A DNA stretch of 64,000 nt from Pseudosulfitobacter sp. DSM 107133 (GCF_022788695.1 NZ_CP085154.1:558001-622000), one strand, 5' to 3'; positions 8,893-19,399 are shown, counted from the first letter of the stretch. Made by a program: numbers and translations. Notes: generated from the letters alone by a model not told the origin.

Positions 8893-10654
8893 GGCAGCGC
8901 ACCTGATGGCCGGGGTGGACTTCGATCAGCGCGGGAGCCTCTGCACCCTCAAAGCGAAACATTTCGGGCCATGATTTAGGCGATCCGGCCCCTTTGGCGA
9001 CCAGCGCCAGATCAATGGGGCGCGACAGGTCGGGTTCGGGTTGGGCGGCGATCAGCGCCTTGGTGTAGGGATGTTGCGGGTTGTAAAACAACGTGTCGGG
9101 CGGGGCCTGTTCGACGATGACCCCCTGACGCATCACGGCCACCTCGTCTGCGATGCGCGACACCACGGCCAGATCGTGACTGATGAACAGATAGCTCAGC
9201 CCCATGCGCCCCTGAATGTCCTCAAGCAGGGTCAGGATCTGTTCCTGCACGGACACATCCAGCGCCGAGGTCGGCTCGTCACAGACCAGAAGTTGCGGGT
9301 CCAGCGTCAGGGCACGGGCGATCGAAAGCCGCTGGCGCTGGCCGCCTGAGAACGCATGCGGAAAGCGCCCCAGCATGTCGGGTGACAAACCCACCCAACG
9401 CAGCATTTCGGCGGCCTTGTCGCGCCGGTCGGCGCGGGTGCCGATCTGGTGGATCTCCATCGGTTCGGTCAGCGCCTCCTGAATGCGCATACGCGGGGAC
9501 AGCGACGAATAGGGGTCTTGGAACACCATCTGCGCGGCGCGCTGAAAGCGCGTGCGCTGGGCGCGGTCCATGGCGTGAACGGGCAGGGCGTCCTCTGCTC
9601 CCTGGGCGCGAAACAGCACGCGGCTGCCGTCGTCGGGCACTTCCGCGCCCAGTGCGATGCGGGCGCAGGTCGTCTTGCCCGAGCCGCTTTCGCCCACCAC
9701 GGCCAGCGTGCGGCCACGCGGCAGCGACAGGTTCACGTCGATGCAGGCCCGCACGTTTATCGGAGCTTTCCAGCCACCGGCGCGCACCTGATAGGTCTTG
9801 TTGACGTTCTGCATGTCCAGGATCAGGTCATTGTGCGGTACGGGGTCCGAAGGAGCCGCCACTTCGGGGATCATCGGTGCGGCGGCGAACAGTTTCTGCG
9901 TATAGCCGTGTTGCGGCGCGCCCAGCACGGCGGCTGCGGGGCCGCTTTCCATGACGGCCCCCTTGTTCATCACAACGACTTTTTCGGCCATATTGGCCAC
10001 AACGCCCAGATCGTGGGTGACAAGGATCACCGCCATGCCGGTGTCGCGCTGCAAATCCTTGATCAGCCCAAGAACCTGCGCCTGCGTGGTCACATCCAGC
10101 GCTGTTGTCGGCTCGTCCGCGATCAGCAGGTCGGGTTTGGCCACCATCGCCATGGCAATCATCGCCCGCTGCCGCATGCCGCCCGACAATTCGAACGGAT
10201 AAGCGCGGTATACCCGTTCGGGATCGGCAAAGCCCACCTGTTCGAATGTCTCGAGCACCTGCTTGCGCGGATTGGCTCCGGTTTTCGTGCGGTGCAGTTT
10301 CAGCACTTCGGACACCTGATTGCCAATCCTGTGCAGGGGCGACAACGAGCGCATCGGCTCTTGAAAAATCATCGAAATGTGGTTGCCGCGAATGTCGCGC
10401 ATCTTGCGGTCTGGCAGGGTCAGCAGGTCTTGCACTGCGCCTTCGCGGCCAAAGCGAATGCTGCCCGAGCGCAACTGCGCCGACCCCGGCAGAATGCGCA
10501 GCACCGACCGGCAGGTCAGCGTCTTGCCCGAGCCGCTTTCACCGACCAGCGCCAGCGTTTCGCCCGGCATCACGGAAAAGCTGACGCCATGCACCACGGG
10601 CGGCGCGGTGCCGAACCCGATGCTTAGGTTTGCCACATCAAGAAGTGGTGTCAT
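8885..10654 (-). CDS. Fused double ABC ATPase (DppD-DppF type) of the oligopeptide transporter
   Basis: 589 residues containing two complete ABC domains in one chain. Domain 1 has Walker A GESGSGKT at 38-45, signature LSGGMRQR and Walker [13 protein letters not shown]. Domain 2 has a second GESGSGKT near residue 320, signature FSGGQRQR and [12 protein letters not shown]. Each half ends with the oligopeptide-family C-terminal region. Fusion of the two NBDs is the YejF/GsiA/DdpDF-type arrangement and supplies both ATPases for the permease pair. It is the first gene of the operon; the 164-bp gap upstream to the divergent methyltransferase gene (10655-10818) should hold the operon promoter, but I do not see a convincing consensus there. 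Confidence 0.92.
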   Translation of the reverse strand: MTPLLDVANLSIGFGTAPPVVHGVSFSVMPGETLALVGESGSGKTLTCRSVLRILPGSAQLRSGSIRFGREGAVQDLLTLPDRKMRDIRGNHISMIFQEPMRSLSPLHRIGNQVSEVLKLHRTKTGANPRKQVLETFEQVGFADPERVYRAYPFELSGGMRQRAMIAMAMVAKPDLLIADEPTTALDVTTQAQVLGLIKDLQRDTGMAVILVTHDLGVVANMAEKVVVMNKGAVMESGPAAAVLGAPQHGYTQKLFAAAPMIPEVAAPSDPVPHNDLILDMQNVNKTYQVRAGGWKAPINVRACIDVNLSLPRGRTLAVVGESGSGKTTCARIALGAEVPDDGSRVLFRAQGAEDALPVHAMDRAQRTRFQRAAQMVFQDPYSSLSPRMRIQEALTEPMEIHQIGTRADRRDKAAEMLRWVGLSPDMLGRFPHAFSGGQRQRLSIARALTLDPQLLVCDEPTSALDVSVQEQILTLLEDIQGRMGLSYLFISHDLAVVSRIADEVAVMRQGVIVEQAPPDTLFYNPQHPYTKALIAAQPEPDLSRPIDLALVAKGAGSPKSWPEMFRFEGAEAPALIEVHPGHQVRCHV

Positions 10655-10818
10655 GCTTTCCCCTGTTGCGCTTTGTCTGCCGCGCAGTGTTTGCCACAGT
10701 GAAACCCGATTTCGTGCCTCAGGTCCAGTGATGGCGCGTTTGTGTGCGCCTTGCCCTACACATTCGCACCATAGTGCCCCATGTAGATCACAAATGACCC
10801 ACCAAGGAGACCGCCCGC

Positions 10819-11310
10819 ATGAGCCGACTGGATATGTTTATTGACCGGATGGTGTCCCAGCGCGCCTGTCTTGACCACGCTGCCGCCATGGTGGCCGATA
10901 TGGACGGTCCTGCGTTTGAACTGGGGCTGGGCAACGGGCGCACCTATCATCATATGCGCAAGGTGCTGGACCCGCGCGATATTTTTGTGTTCGAGCGGGC
11001 GGTTGCCTCGCATCCTGACAGTACACCGCCCGATGATATGCTGATTTTGGGTGACGTGTTCGAAACATTGCCTCAGGCATTGGTGCGCTTCGGGCCGACG
11101 GCGGCATTGATCCACGCCGATCTGGGCGGGCACAACCGTGCCAAGAATGATGAATTTGCCCGCAACATTTCGCCCTATGTGCAGCCGTTGCTGGCGCCGG
11201 GCGGGCTGATGGTGTCCAGCGACCGGATGTATTTTGACGGTCTTGAGGAACTGCCCCTTCCGGATCAGGCGGTGCCGGGGCGGTGCTTTATTTACCAGGC
11301 ACCGCGATAG
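10819..11310 (+). CDS. Small predicted SAM-dependent methyltransferase
   Basis: 163 residues. The motif FELGLGNGRTYHHMR near residue 33 is a glycine-rich SAM-binding motif I, followed by an acidic strand end (FVFER) and a motif-II-like segment ALIHADLGGHN. The length and pattern match the short alphaproteobacterial methyltransferase family known as Methyltransf_17 (PF12692), recalled rather than searched. Its substrate is unknown. The gene has a good ribosome site (AAGGAGA) about 10 bases before the ATG and stands alone between the divergent ABC operon and the acyl-CoA operon. Confidence 0.7.
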   Translation: MSRLDMFIDRMVSQRACLDHAAAMVADMDGPAFELGLGNGRTYHHMRKVLDPRDIFVFERAVASHPDSTPPDDMLILGDVFETLPQALVRFGPTAALIHADLGGHNRAKNDEFARNISPYVQPLLAPGGLMVSSDRMYFDGLEELPLPDQAVPGRCFIYQAPR

Positions 11311-11492
11311 CTGCGAACCGCGATGCGGTGACAGGTTGTTTGTGACGTGGCGGCTTTTGCCATCCGGTCTATGTTCTTCTTGCGAGGCTATGTACCTTGT
11401 GTCTATCTGGCCGCGCTGGTGCGGAATGCAGTTTCGCATCCCGAAACGGGAGGCCAGCACGCAAGACGGCCGAACCGGAGGAGAGCCCAGAC

Positions 11493-13592
11493 ATGAGCGA
11501 CAAGATTGCATATTCACGACATGGCGACATTGCCGTGCTGACGGTACAGAACCCACCTGTCAACGCGCTGAGCCATGCGGTGCGTCAGGGCCTGTGGGAC
11601 GGGATGGACCGCGCCGAGGCGGATGAGGGTGTCAAGGCTGTGCTGATTGTGGGTGAGGGGCGCGCGTTTTTCGCCGGTGCCGACATCACCGAATTCGGCA
11701 AGCCGCCGATGGAGCCGCATCTGCCCGTTTTGATCAACCGCATCGAGGCTTCGCCTCTGCTGGTGGTCGCGTCGATGCATGGTGTCAGTCTGGGCGGCGG
11801 GCTTGAGGTGGCTTTGGGCTGTCATTACCGGATCGCAGTGCCCTCTGCCCGCGTTGGCCTGCCCGAAGTACATCTTGGTCTGATCCCCGGTGCCGGTGGT
11901 ACGCAGCGCATGCCGCGTCTGATCGGTGTCGAGGCCGCCTTGGATATCATGACAACGGGCCGTCAGGTAAAGGCCGACGAGGCCGCCAAGCTGGGCCTGA
12001 TCGACAAGATCAAAGATGGCGATCCCAAACAGAACGGCATTGAATACACCGAAATGCTGTTGTCTTCGGGTGAACCACGGCTTCCGGTTTCGGAATTGGA
12101 ACCGCCCGCCGCGATTGACTGGGACGGCGCATTCGATGCCATCCTTGCGCGTGGCCGCGGCCAGATTTCCCCTGCCTGGTGCGTGCGTGCCGTGCAGGCA
12201 GGTGTTGAAAAGCCCTTTGACGAAGGTCTGGCCGCCGAGCGCAAGATCTTCATGGACCTGATGGCCACCGACCAGCGACAGGGCATGATCCACGCGTTCT
12301 TTAGCGAACGTGCCGTGGGCAACCTGCCGGAACTGAAGGGCGTTGAACCCCGCAGCCTACAGCACATCGGTGTGATCGGTGGCGGCACCATGGGCGCGGG
12401 TATCGCGACCTCGGCCCTGCTGTCGGGCTTGCAGGTGACGCTGCTGGAGATGACGCCGGAAGCAGGAGAGGCGGCCCACAAACGCATCGCGGGCAACCTC
12501 AGCGGCGCGTTGAAACGTGGAAAGATCAGCCAGGACAAACATGACGCGATCCTGACCAGCATTCTAACAGTCGTCACCAGCTATGACGCGCTGTCCGATG
12601 TCGATCTGGTGATCGAGGCGGTGTTCGAGGAAATGTCGGTGAAGAAAAAAGTCTTTACCGAGCTGGACCGCGTTTGCAAAAAGGGCGCGATCCTTGCGTC
12701 GAACACATCCTATCTGGACGTGAACGAGATTGCCGCCTGCACCAGCCGTCCCGAGGACGTGATCGGGTTGCACTTCTTCTCGCCTGCGCATGTGATGAAG
12801 CTGTTGGAAATCGTCGTGGCCGACAAGACCGCGCCCGATGTGGTCGCCACCGGGTTCGAGCTGGGCAAACGCATGAGCAAGATCAGCGTGCGCGCCGGTG
12901 TCTGCGACGGGTTCATCGGCAACCGCATTCTGTCGACCTATCGCACCGCCGCCGACCACATGATCCTGGACGGTGCGTCGCCTTATGAAATCGACAAGGC
13001 GCTGGAAGCCTTCGGTTTTGCCATGGGCCCCTATGCTGTGGCCGACCTTGCCGGTCTGGACATCGGCTGGGCCGTGCGCAAACGCAAACGCGCCGAAGGC
13101 ATCGACCCGCGCGCGCGTGACAGCTCCTATGCCGACAAGCTGTGCGAAGACGGCCACTTTGGCCAGAAAACCGGCAAGGGCTATTACGACTATTCCGCAG
13201 GGGCCAAGGCCCGCGTGCCGAACCCGGACGTGATGCCGTTGATCGAAGAGGAGCGCGCCAAACAGGGCATCACCCCGCGTGATTTCACCTCGGAAGAGAT
13301 CGTGCGCCGCTATATGGCCGCGATGGTCAACGAAGCGGCCAAGGTCGTGGGCGAGGGCATTGCCCGCCGTCCGCTGGACGTGGATATGACGCTGCTCTTT
13401 GGCTACGGCTTCCCGCGGTATCACGGGGGACCGCTGAAATGGGCCGATATCGTTGGCCTGCCCGAACTGCTGGCCGACATGAAAGAGTACCAGAAGGAAG
13501 ATCCGTATTTCTGGCAAATTGCGCCGCTGCTTGAAAAGCTGGTGGCCGAAGGCAAGACATTCGACGACCTCAACAAGGCCGCTGCGGCCTGA
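11493..13592 (+). CDS. Bifunctional enoyl-CoA hydratase / 3-hydroxyacyl-CoA dehydrogenase (FadB/FadJ/PimF-like)
   Basis: 699 residues. The N-terminal crotonase domain (to ~190) shows the oxyanion-hole segments [11 protein letters not shown] and [14 protein letters not shown]. The second half begins with the Rossmann motif [12 protein letters not shown] near residue 294, then SNTSYLDV and [15 protein letters not shown], typical of 3-hydroxyacyl-CoA dehydrogenases. It should hydrate trans-2-enoyl-CoA and oxidise the product with NAD. I placed the start at ATG 11493, 32 codons inside the longest frame, because GGAGGAG lies about 10 bases upstream and the crotonase fold starts there. It is the first gene of a plus-strand operon with acyl-CoA dehydrogenases and a CoA ligase. 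The preceding 182 bp probably carries the promoter. Confidence 0.93.
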   Translation: MSDKIAYSRHGDIAVLTVQNPPVNALSHAVRQGLWDGMDRAEADEGVKAVLIVGEGRAFFAGADITEFGKPPMEPHLPVLINRIEASPLLVVASMHGVSLGGGLEVALGCHYRIAVPSARVGLPEVHLGLIPGAGGTQRMPRLIGVEAALDIMTTGRQVKADEAAKLGLIDKIKDGDPKQNGIEYTEMLLSSGEPRLPVSELEPPAAIDWDGAFDAILARGRGQISPAWCVRAVQAGVEKPFDEGLAAERKIFMDLMATDQRQGMIHAFFSERAVGNLPELKGVEPRSLQHIGVIGGGTMGAGIATSALLSGLQVTLLEMTPEAGEAAHKRIAGNLSGALKRGKISQDKHDAILTSILTVVTSYDALSDVDLVIEAVFEEMSVKKKVFTELDRVCKKGAILASNTSYLDVNEIAACTSRPEDVIGLHFFSPAHVMKLLEIVVADKTAPDVVATGFELGKRMSKISVRAGVCDGFIGNRILSTYRTAADHMILDGASPYEIDKALEAFGFAMGPYAVADLAGLDIGWAVRKRKRAEGIDPRARDSSYADKLCEDGHFGQKTGKGYYDYSAGAKARVPNPDVMPLIEEERAKQGITPRDFTSEEIVRRYMAAMVNEAAKVVGEGIARRPLDVDMTLLFGYGFPRYHGGPLKWADIVGLPELLADMKEYQKEDPYFWQIAPLLEKLVAEGKTFDDLNKAAAA

Positions 13593-13612
13593 TCCCGATA
13601 AGGAGACCGGAT

Positions 13613-14812
13613 ATGGACCTGAGCTATACCGACGAAGAACTGGCATTCCGCGACGAGGTTCGCGCATTCATGCGTGACGAGCTTCCCAAGGAGATGTCGG
13701 ACAAGATCCGCCTTGGCGAAGAGCTGGGCAAGGAAGGTCAGGAAAAATGGCATGCCATCCTGAACAGCAAGGGCTGGCTTGCGCCGAACTGGCCGAAGAA
13801 ATTCGGCGGGGCCGAATGGAACGCCGTGCAGCGTCACATTTTCGAGGAAGAGGCCGCCGCACACCACGCGCCGCGCATCGTGCCCTTTGGTCTGTCGATG
13901 CTGGCGCCCGTGCTGCAAAAGTTCGGCTCGAAAGAGCAGCAGGACTATTGGCTGCCACGTCTGCTTGAGGGCAAGGATTGGTGGTGTCAGGGCTATTCCG
14001 AGCCGGGCGCCGGCTCTGACCTCGCGTCGCTGAAAACCCGCGCCGTGCGTGATGGCGACCACTATATCGTCAACGGGCAAAAGACATGGACCACGCTGGG
14101 CCAGCACGCCAACATGATCTTCTGCCTGGTGCGCACCGACCCCGACGTGAAACAGCAAGAGGGCATTTCGTTCCTGCTGATCGACATGAATACCCCGGGC
14201 ATCGAGGTGCGCCCGATCATCCTGCTGGATGGCACGCACGAGGTGAACGAAGTATTCTTTGACGACGTCAAAGTGCCGGTCGAAAACCTTGTTGGCGAAG
14301 AAAACAAGGGCTGGACCTATGCCAAGTATCTGCTGACTCACGAGCGCACCAATATCGCGGGCGTCGGGTTCTCGCAGGCCGGTCTGAACACCGTGAAACG
14401 CATTGCCCGCGCCGAAATGGCCGGAGGCAAGCCGCTGATGGCGAACCCGCATTTTGCCGCACGCGTCGCGCAGGTCGAGATTGACCTGAAAGCGATGGCG
14501 ACCAGCAACCTGCGTATCATTTCGAAGGCTGCTGCCGGTGGCGCGCCGGGGGTTGAAGCGTCGATGCTGAAGGTCAAGGGCACGATCATCCGTCAGGAAA
14601 TCAACGATCTGGCACGTCGGGCCGTTGGCCCCTACGCGATGCCCTTTGCCTCGGAAGCGATCGAAGGCAGCAACGAAGCCTTGCCCGATCCGCACGAGGC
14701 CGGTCCGGTCGCGGCGCAGTATTTCAACAATCGCAAGCTGTCGATCTTTGGCGGCAGCAACGAAATCCAACGCGGCATCATCGCGAAGGTCATGATGGGA
14801 GGCGGTCAATGA
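13613..14812 (+). CDS. Acyl-CoA dehydrogenase, PimC-like (large-subunit type)
   Basis: 399-residue flavoprotein of the acyl-CoA dehydrogenase family. Visible features are the FAD/substrate segment WWCQGYSEPGAGSDLASL near residue 123 and the C-terminal FNNRKLSIFGGSNEIQR. Overall wording (MDLSYTDEELAFRDEVR, GWLAPNWPKKFGG, EVNEVFFDDVKVP) closely resembles the large subunit of pimeloyl-CoA dehydrogenase, PimC, from Rhodopseudomonas palustris as I remember it. It would oxidise an acyl-CoA to the trans-2-enoyl-CoA and pass electrons to ETF. The next gene, also an acyl-CoA dehydrogenase, starts inside its stop codon region (4-base overlap), which fits a PimC/PimD heteromer. The substrate chain (dicarboxylic, cyclic or branched) is not readable. 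Confidence 0.9.
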   Translation: MDLSYTDEELAFRDEVRAFMRDELPKEMSDKIRLGEELGKEGQEKWHAILNSKGWLAPNWPKKFGGAEWNAVQRHIFEEEAAAHHAPRIVPFGLSMLAPVLQKFGSKEQQDYWLPRLLEGKDWWCQGYSEPGAGSDLASLKTRAVRDGDHYIVNGQKTWTTLGQHANMIFCLVRTDPDVKQQEGISFLLIDMNTPGIEVRPIILLDGTHEVNEVFFDDVKVPVENLVGEENKGWTYAKYLLTHERTNIAGVGFSQAGLNTVKRIARAEMAGGKPLMANPHFAARVAQVEIDLKAMATSNLRIISKAAAGGAPGVEASMLKVKGTIIRQEINDLARRAVGPYAMPFASEAIEGSNEALPDPHEAGPVAAQYFNNRKLSIFGGSNEIQRGIIAKVMMGGGQ

Positions 14813-15906
14813 ACTTTGATCTGACAGAAGAGCGGCAAATGCTGCAAGACAGCCTGCGGCGCTACCTGCGGGACAAATATTCCACAGCCACGCGCAACGA
14901 GATTCTCGAAAGCGCGGCCGGCATGTCGACAGACGTCTGGGCGCAGCTGGCCGAACTGGGCGTCATCGGCGCGCTGTTCACCGAAGAGCAGGGCGGCTTT
15001 GGCGGTGCGGGTTTCGACATCGCCGTGGTGTTCGAGGAACTGGGCCGCGCGGGCGTGGTCGAACCGTTCATGGACAGCGCATTGATCGGGGGCCGCATCC
15101 TGGCCGCCTGTGACAAATCCGATCTGGTCGAAGAGATGATCGGTGGCGGCCTGCAACTGGCCGTGGCCCATGGCGAGCCGACCAGCCGCTATGACCTGAG
15201 CCATGTGCGTACCTCTGTGGACGGGGGCAAGCTGAACGGGCGCAAGGCGGTGGTGATGAACGCCGAAATGGCAGATCACCTGATCGTTTCGGCCCGCACC
15301 AGCGGCGACGTCGCGGACGAGGCAGGCATTTCGCTGTACCTTGTGGCCAAGGACGCGCCGGGTCTGACCATTCAGGGCTATCCCCTGCTGGCCGGTGGCC
15401 GCGCCGCCGAGGTGACTCTGGACGGTGTCGAGGGCGAACTGCTGAGCGAAGACGGCTTTGCCGTGCTGTCTGACGTGATTGCGCTGGCGACCACTGCGCA
15501 ATGTGCTGAAACTCTGGGCGCGATGGACACGGCAACACGGCTGACCAACGACTATCTTGGCACGCGCAAACAGTTCGGCCGCCCCATCGGCACCTTTCAG
15601 GCGCTGGCACACCGCATGGCGGACATGCTGATCGAAATGGAACAGGCGCGCAGCGCCGTCATCAACGCGGCGGGCAACCTGAACGAAGAGACCCGCATTC
15701 GCGATCTCAACATTTCGGCGGCGAAAAACCTGTTGGGCCGCGCCGGTCGTCTGATTGCCGAGGAAGCGATCCAGATGCACGGCGGCATCGCCATGACGCA
15801 GGAATACGAACTGGCTCATATCGCCAAGCGTATCACCATGGCCGATCACCGCTTTGGCGACACCGATCACCATCTGGAACGCTTTATCGCGCTGAGTGCT
15901 GCCTGA
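14809..15906 (+). CDS. Acyl-CoA dehydrogenase, PimD-like (small-subunit type)
   Basis: 365 residues, acyl-CoA dehydrogenase fold. The C-terminal part (ETLGAMDTATRLTNDYLGTRKQFG, then IQMHGGIAMTQEYELAHIAKR) is well conserved, while the middle domain is shorter and more diverged than in the preceding paralogue. In characterised pairs (PimC/PimD and some steroid-degrading FadE heteromers) one subunit holds FAD and the catalytic base while the other is partly degenerate. Here both are translationally coupled by a 4-base overlap, which supports a heteromeric enzyme. This is inference from arrangement and family, not a demonstrated complex. Confidence 0.87.
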   Translation: MNFDLTEERQMLQDSLRRYLRDKYSTATRNEILESAAGMSTDVWAQLAELGVIGALFTEEQGGFGGAGFDIAVVFEELGRAGVVEPFMDSALIGGRILAACDKSDLVEEMIGGGLQLAVAHGEPTSRYDLSHVRTSVDGGKLNGRKAVVMNAEMADHLIVSARTSGDVADEAGISLYLVAKDAPGLTIQGYPLLAGGRAAEVTLDGVEGELLSEDGFAVLSDVIALATTAQCAETLGAMDTATRLTNDYLGTRKQFGRPIGTFQALAHRMADMLIEMEQARSAVINAAGNLNEETRIRDLNISAAKNLLGRAGRLIAEEAIQMHGGIAMTQEYELAHIAKRITMADHRFGDTDHHLERFIALSAA

Positions 15907-15907
15907 G

Positions 15908-16324
15908 ATGATGGACGGGCCGGGCATCATCCGCGACGAGACGGGCGCGCAAACGCTCTTGGGGTATGTGGTTGATATTTCGGCCAAAGATGGAAAAGGA
16001 CGCTGCGTGCTGGATGTCGGCGCGCAGCATGGAAACCGGCATGGTGTTCTGCATGGCGGTATCATTGCCTGTCTTCTCGACAATGCGATGGGCTATGGCG
16101 CGGCGGTGCATGTGTCCGAGGATGGCAGCGCCAAATTCCTGACTGTTTCGATGAACACGCAATTCATTGCCCCCGCCCCCGGCGGGCGGGTGATCGCCAC
16201 CGGCAAGATCACCGGCGGCGGGCGCAACCTGATGTTTGCCGAAGGCGAATTGCATCACGAAGACGGCCGTCTCTTGGCGACGGCCACCGGCGTTTACAAA
16301 AAGGTAGCGGAGGGACGGGGATGA
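15908..16324 (+). CDS. PaaI-type hotdog thioesterase
   Basis: About 138 residues with the hotdog thioesterase hallmark HGGIIACLLDNAMGYG, where His-Gly-Gly begins the long helix and the Asp is the usual catalytic acid. It should hydrolyse an acyl- or aryl-CoA, perhaps releasing CoA from stalled intermediates of this operon. Start choice is open: GTG 15896 (overlapping the previous gene by 11 bases), ATG 15908 or ATG 15911; I use the first ATG. No strong ribosome site is visible, so coupling to the upstream gene is likely. Its stop overlaps the next start as ATGA. Confidence 0.8.
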   Translation: MMDGPGIIRDETGAQTLLGYVVDISAKDGKGRCVLDVGAQHGNRHGVLHGGIIACLLDNAMGYGAAVHVSEDGSAKFLTVSMNTQFIAPAPGGRVIATGKITGGGRNLMFAEGELHHEDGRLLATATGVYKKVAEGRG

Positions 16325-17097
16325 GTGATCCATATCTTGAGGATACGGGCGACAGTCTGATTGTCTGGAACGGCAATGTGCATATGCGCGGTGCCTTGTC
16401 GCCCGAGCTGTATGCGGTGATCGAAGAGGCCTTTGCCAAGGCGCAGGAGCCGCGCATTCGCGCGGTGGTGCTGACGTCGCAGGGTGGGTTCTTTTGTGCG
16501 GGCGGTAACCTGAACGTGCTGATCGCGCGGCGTGATATGGCCGAGGATGCGCGGCGCGAAAAAATCGACGAGCTGCACAACCTGATCCGCCTGATCCGCA
16601 ACAGCCCCGTGCCGGTGATCGCTGCCGTCAAAGGCGGTGCGGCAGGCGCGGGCGCGTCCATTGCGCTGGCCTGTGACATGATCGTGGCAGAGGAAGGTGC
16701 GAAATTCACCGCCTCTTATGTCAATGCAGGACTGGTGCCGGATGGCGGCCTGACCGCGCATCTGGCCCGAATGGTCCCGCGCCAGCTGGCGATGGAGATG
16801 TGCGTGCTGGCGCAGCCGGTGACCGCGGAACGGATGCAGGCCCTGGGTGTCGTCAGCCAGCTGAGTGCGGCGGATGATGTGGTGCCATCGGCGCTGGCCA
16901 TCGTGGACCGCATTTCCAAAGGTCCCCGCGTCGCCCAAGGGCGCATCCGCGAGATGGTGGCACGCGCATATGATCAGGACGAGGCCGCGCAACTGGATAC
17001 CGAGCGTGACGGTATGGCCTGGGCTGCGGGGGCTGACGAGGCCGCCGAGGGCATCGCAGCATTTCTGGAAAAACGCGCGCCGGTGTTTGACAAATGA
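16321..17097 (+). CDS. Enoyl-CoA hydratase/isomerase family protein (crotonase)
   Basis: 258 residues, crotonase fold. Oxyanion-hole segments are GGFFCAGGNLNVL near residue 57 and AVKGGAAGAGASIALACDM near 102; the catalytic region shows ASYVNAGLVPDGG. The Glu/Asp pair of classical hydratases is not unambiguous, so isomerase or other crotonase chemistry is possible. It overlaps both neighbours by 4 bases (ATGA) and is part of the acyl-CoA degradation operon. As the operon already encodes a hydratase domain at its start, this second crotonase probably acts on a different intermediate. Confidence 0.85.
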   Translation: MSDPYLEDTGDSLIVWNGNVHMRGALSPELYAVIEEAFAKAQEPRIRAVVLTSQGGFFCAGGNLNVLIARRDMAEDARREKIDELHNLIRLIRNSPVPVIAAVKGGAAGAGASIALACDMIVAEEGAKFTASYVNAGLVPDGGLTAHLARMVPRQLAMEMCVLAQPVTAERMQALGVVSQLSAADDVVPSALAIVDRISKGPRVAQGRIREMVARAYDQDEAAQLDTERDGMAWAAGADEAAEGIAAFLEKRAPVFDK

Positions 17098-18587
17098 CCG
17101 CGCGGGTCGAGGATTTTCTGGCGCATCAGGTTGCCACGCGACCTGACGGGTTGGCGTTCGAGGACAACACCGGTGTGCGTGTGACCTACGCCGAACTGGA
17201 CGCTGCCGCTGACGACATCGGCGCGCGGCTGACCGGTCTGGGCGTCGTCGCGGGCGACCGTGTTCTGATGCTGTCCGAAAACTGCGTGGCCGCCGTGGCA
17301 CTGCTGTTCGGCGCTTGGAAGATCGGGGCCACCGTGGTGCCGTTCAACGCGCGCCAGACGGCGGGCGAAGTGCAGAAAATCATCGACCACGCAGAACCCA
17401 GCGCGCTGGTCTGCACCAGCGCCGCGTCGCCGGATGCGGCGGCCCATGGCGCACGGTTCGGCGCGGTCGAGGTGGCGGGCCTCTATGGCACGCTATCTTT
17501 CGCAGCGCTTGAGGGCGGCGAACCAGATGCGGCCACCGACGTCGCGATCCTGCTGTACACCACCGGTACCACCGGCACGCCCAAGGGCGTGATGTTGACC
17601 CATGACAATGTGCGCTTTGGCGGGCTGACCTCGTCCAACCTGCGTAATATGACACCCGATGACGTGATCTATGGCGTGCTGCCGATGACCCATGTGTTCG
17701 GCATGTGCTCGGTCATGGCGGCGGCGGTCTATACCGGCGCACCTGTGCGGCTGGCGGCGCGGTTCGATGTGGCGGCGACCTACGAGGCGTTGAAAACCGG
17801 CGTCACGCTTTATTCCGCCGTGCCGCAGATGCATGCGCTGTTGATGGCCTACACGCGCAAGATGGGGTACACGCGGCTGGACAGCCCGACGTTGCGCTAT
17901 GTCTCCTCCGGCGCGGCCCCGCTGGACCCGGCGTGGAAACGTCAGGCCGAGGCGTTCTATGGCGTCGCCTTGCAGAACGGTTACGGTATGACCGAAACCA
18001 GCGCAGGCACCGCTGCCACCACCAATGCGATCGGTGACCCGGATATTTCGGTTGGCCCCGCCCTGCCGGGGGTCGAAGTGGCGCTGGACATGGACGCGCC
18101 CGGATCGGGCGATGGCGTGGGCGAGGTGATCACCCGCGGCCCGCAGATCATGAAGGGCTATTACAAGAACCCCGAAGAAACGGCCAAGGTGTTGTCTGCC
18201 GACGGCTGGCTGCACACCGGTGATCTGGGGCGTATCGACGAAAAGGGGCACCTGCACATCGTGGGCCGGTCCAAGGAACTGATTATTCATGGCGGTTTCA
18301 ATGTCTATCCGCCCGAGGTCGAGGCGGCGCTGAACGATCACCCGCAGGTGATTCAGGCGGCGGTGATCGGGCATAAGGTGGACGGCGACGAAAAGGTGCT
18401 GGCTTTTTGTCAGGTGGCCGATGGCGACGATGTCAGCGTTGATGCATTGCGCGCCTTTGCCGCCGAGCGGCTGGCGGGCTATAAACGCCCCAGCCAGATC
18501 ATTCTGGCGTCGTCCTTGCCCGCGGCACCCACGGGCAAGATCCTGAAGCATAAACTGCTGGAAGCCTTTGCCGATCAGATCGGCTGA
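17094..18587 (+). CDS. AMP-forming acyl-CoA synthetase / ligase
   Basis: 497 residues of the ANL adenylating superfamily. The phosphate-binding loop YTTGTTGTPKGVMLTH lies near residue 150, the adenine motif is NGYGMTETSAG, TGDLGRIDEKGHLHIVGRSKE marks the domain hinge, and PTGKILK carries the C-terminal catalytic lysine. It would activate a carboxylic acid with ATP and CoA, feeding the dehydrogenases encoded upstream. It is the last gene of the operon and overlaps the crotonase by 4 bases. The particular acid is not predictable from the residues I can see. The next gene is convergent, 18 bp away. Confidence 0.9.
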   Translation: MTARVEDFLAHQVATRPDGLAFEDNTGVRVTYAELDAAADDIGARLTGLGVVAGDRVLMLSENCVAAVALLFGAWKIGATVVPFNARQTAGEVQKIIDHAEPSALVCTSAASPDAAAHGARFGAVEVAGLYGTLSFAALEGGEPDAATDVAILLYTTGTTGTPKGVMLTHDNVRFGGLTSSNLRNMTPDDVIYGVLPMTHVFGMCSVMAAAVYTGAPVRLAARFDVAATYEALKTGVTLYSAVPQMHALLMAYTRKMGYTRLDSPTLRYVSSGAAPLDPAWKRQAEAFYGVALQNGYGMTETSAGTAATTNAIGDPDISVGPALPGVEVALDMDAPGSGDGVGEVITRGPQIMKGYYKNPEETAKVLSADGWLHTGDLGRIDEKGHLHIVGRSKELIIHGGFNVYPPEVEAALNDHPQVIQAAVIGHKVDGDEKVLAFCQVADGDDVSVDALRAFAAERLAGYKRPSQIILASSLPAAPTGKILKHKLLEAFADQIG

Positions 18588-18605
18588 GGCTTTGACTGCG
18601 GGCTT

Positions 18606-19295
18606 TTAGGCCCAGACACCTTCGGCAGCGGCGCGAATGGCGCGGATGTTTTCGCCGTAAGGGGCGGGGTTCTGGACCGAGCCGCCCTTGAACACGGCAG
18701 AGCCTGCCACCAGCACATCGGCGCCGGCCTGGGCGACCAGCGGCGCGGTCTTGGGATCAACGCCACCGTCAATTTCGATGTGAATGGGGCGGTCACCGAT
18801 CATGCTGCGCAGGGTTTTGATCTTGGTGGTCATGTCGATGAATTTTTGCCCACCGAAACCTGGGTTCACGGTCATCACGCAGACCAGATCAACCATGTCC
18901 ATCAGCTCCGCGACGGCGGATGCAGGCGTGCCGGGGTTCAGCGCCACACCGGCCTTGCAGCCCGCCGCGCGGATCGCTTGCAGGGTGCGGTGGATGTGCG
19001 GGCCGGCTTCGATATGGGCGGTCAGAACATCGGCGCCGGCCTGCGCGAAAGCGTCGATATAGGCATCAACCGGCGAGATCATCAGGTGCACGTCCATCAC
19101 GCCCTTGATGTGGGGCCGGATCGCCGCACAGGTGGCGGGGCCAAAGGTGATGTTGGGCACGAAATGGCCATCCATCACGTCTACATGAATCCAATCGGCG
19201 CCCTGCGCTTCGGCAGCGGCGCATTCGGCACCGAAATTGGCGAAATCGGCGGCAAGGATGGAAGGGGCAATTTTGATCGCGCGGTCGAAGGTCAT
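18606..19295 (-). CDS. rpe: Ribulose-phosphate 3-epimerase
   Basis: 229-residue TIM-barrel enzyme that interconverts D-ribulose-5-phosphate and D-xylulose-5-phosphate. Signature segments are [31 protein letters not shown] (metal-binding His/Asp), [11 protein letters not shown] and [13 protein letters not shown], with phosphate-binding glycines near GSAVFKGG. Length is normal for the family (about 220). It lies 1.2 kb from xylB, whose product feeds xylulose-5-phosphate into the same step, though the two genes are on opposite strands. The neighbouring 104-bp gap to the epimerase gene shows nothing I can name. Confidence 0.95.
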   Translation of the reverse strand: MTFDRAIKIAPSILAADFANFGAECAAAEAQGADWIHVDVMDGHFVPNITFGPATCAAIRPHIKGVMDVHLMISPVDAYIDAFAQAGADVLTAHIEAGPHIHRTLQAIRAAGCKAGVALNPGTPASAVAELMDMVDLVCVMTVNPGFGGQKFIDMTTKIKTLRSMIGDRPIHIEIDGGVDPKTAPLVAQAGADVLVAGSAVFKGGSVQNPAPYGENIRAIRAAAEGVWA

Positions 19296-19399
19296 GAGGG
19301 CAGCCTTTGGGTGTTGGGGTCGGGCTGTCTATAGCGGGCGATGTGCATTGTGGAAAGTGCGGGAGCCTCCGGCGGGAGTTTATTTGGCAAGATGAAGGG

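Noticed and set aside
7006..8979. 657-codon plus-strand frame opposite the solute-binding protein
   Set aside because: The minus strand has a signal peptide and family motifs; this frame has neither and starts without a ribosome site.
10655..10818. Divergent promoter pair between the ABC operon and the methyltransferase gene
   Set aside because: A promoter must be there, but I could not find convincing -35/-10 pairs, so no site is listed.
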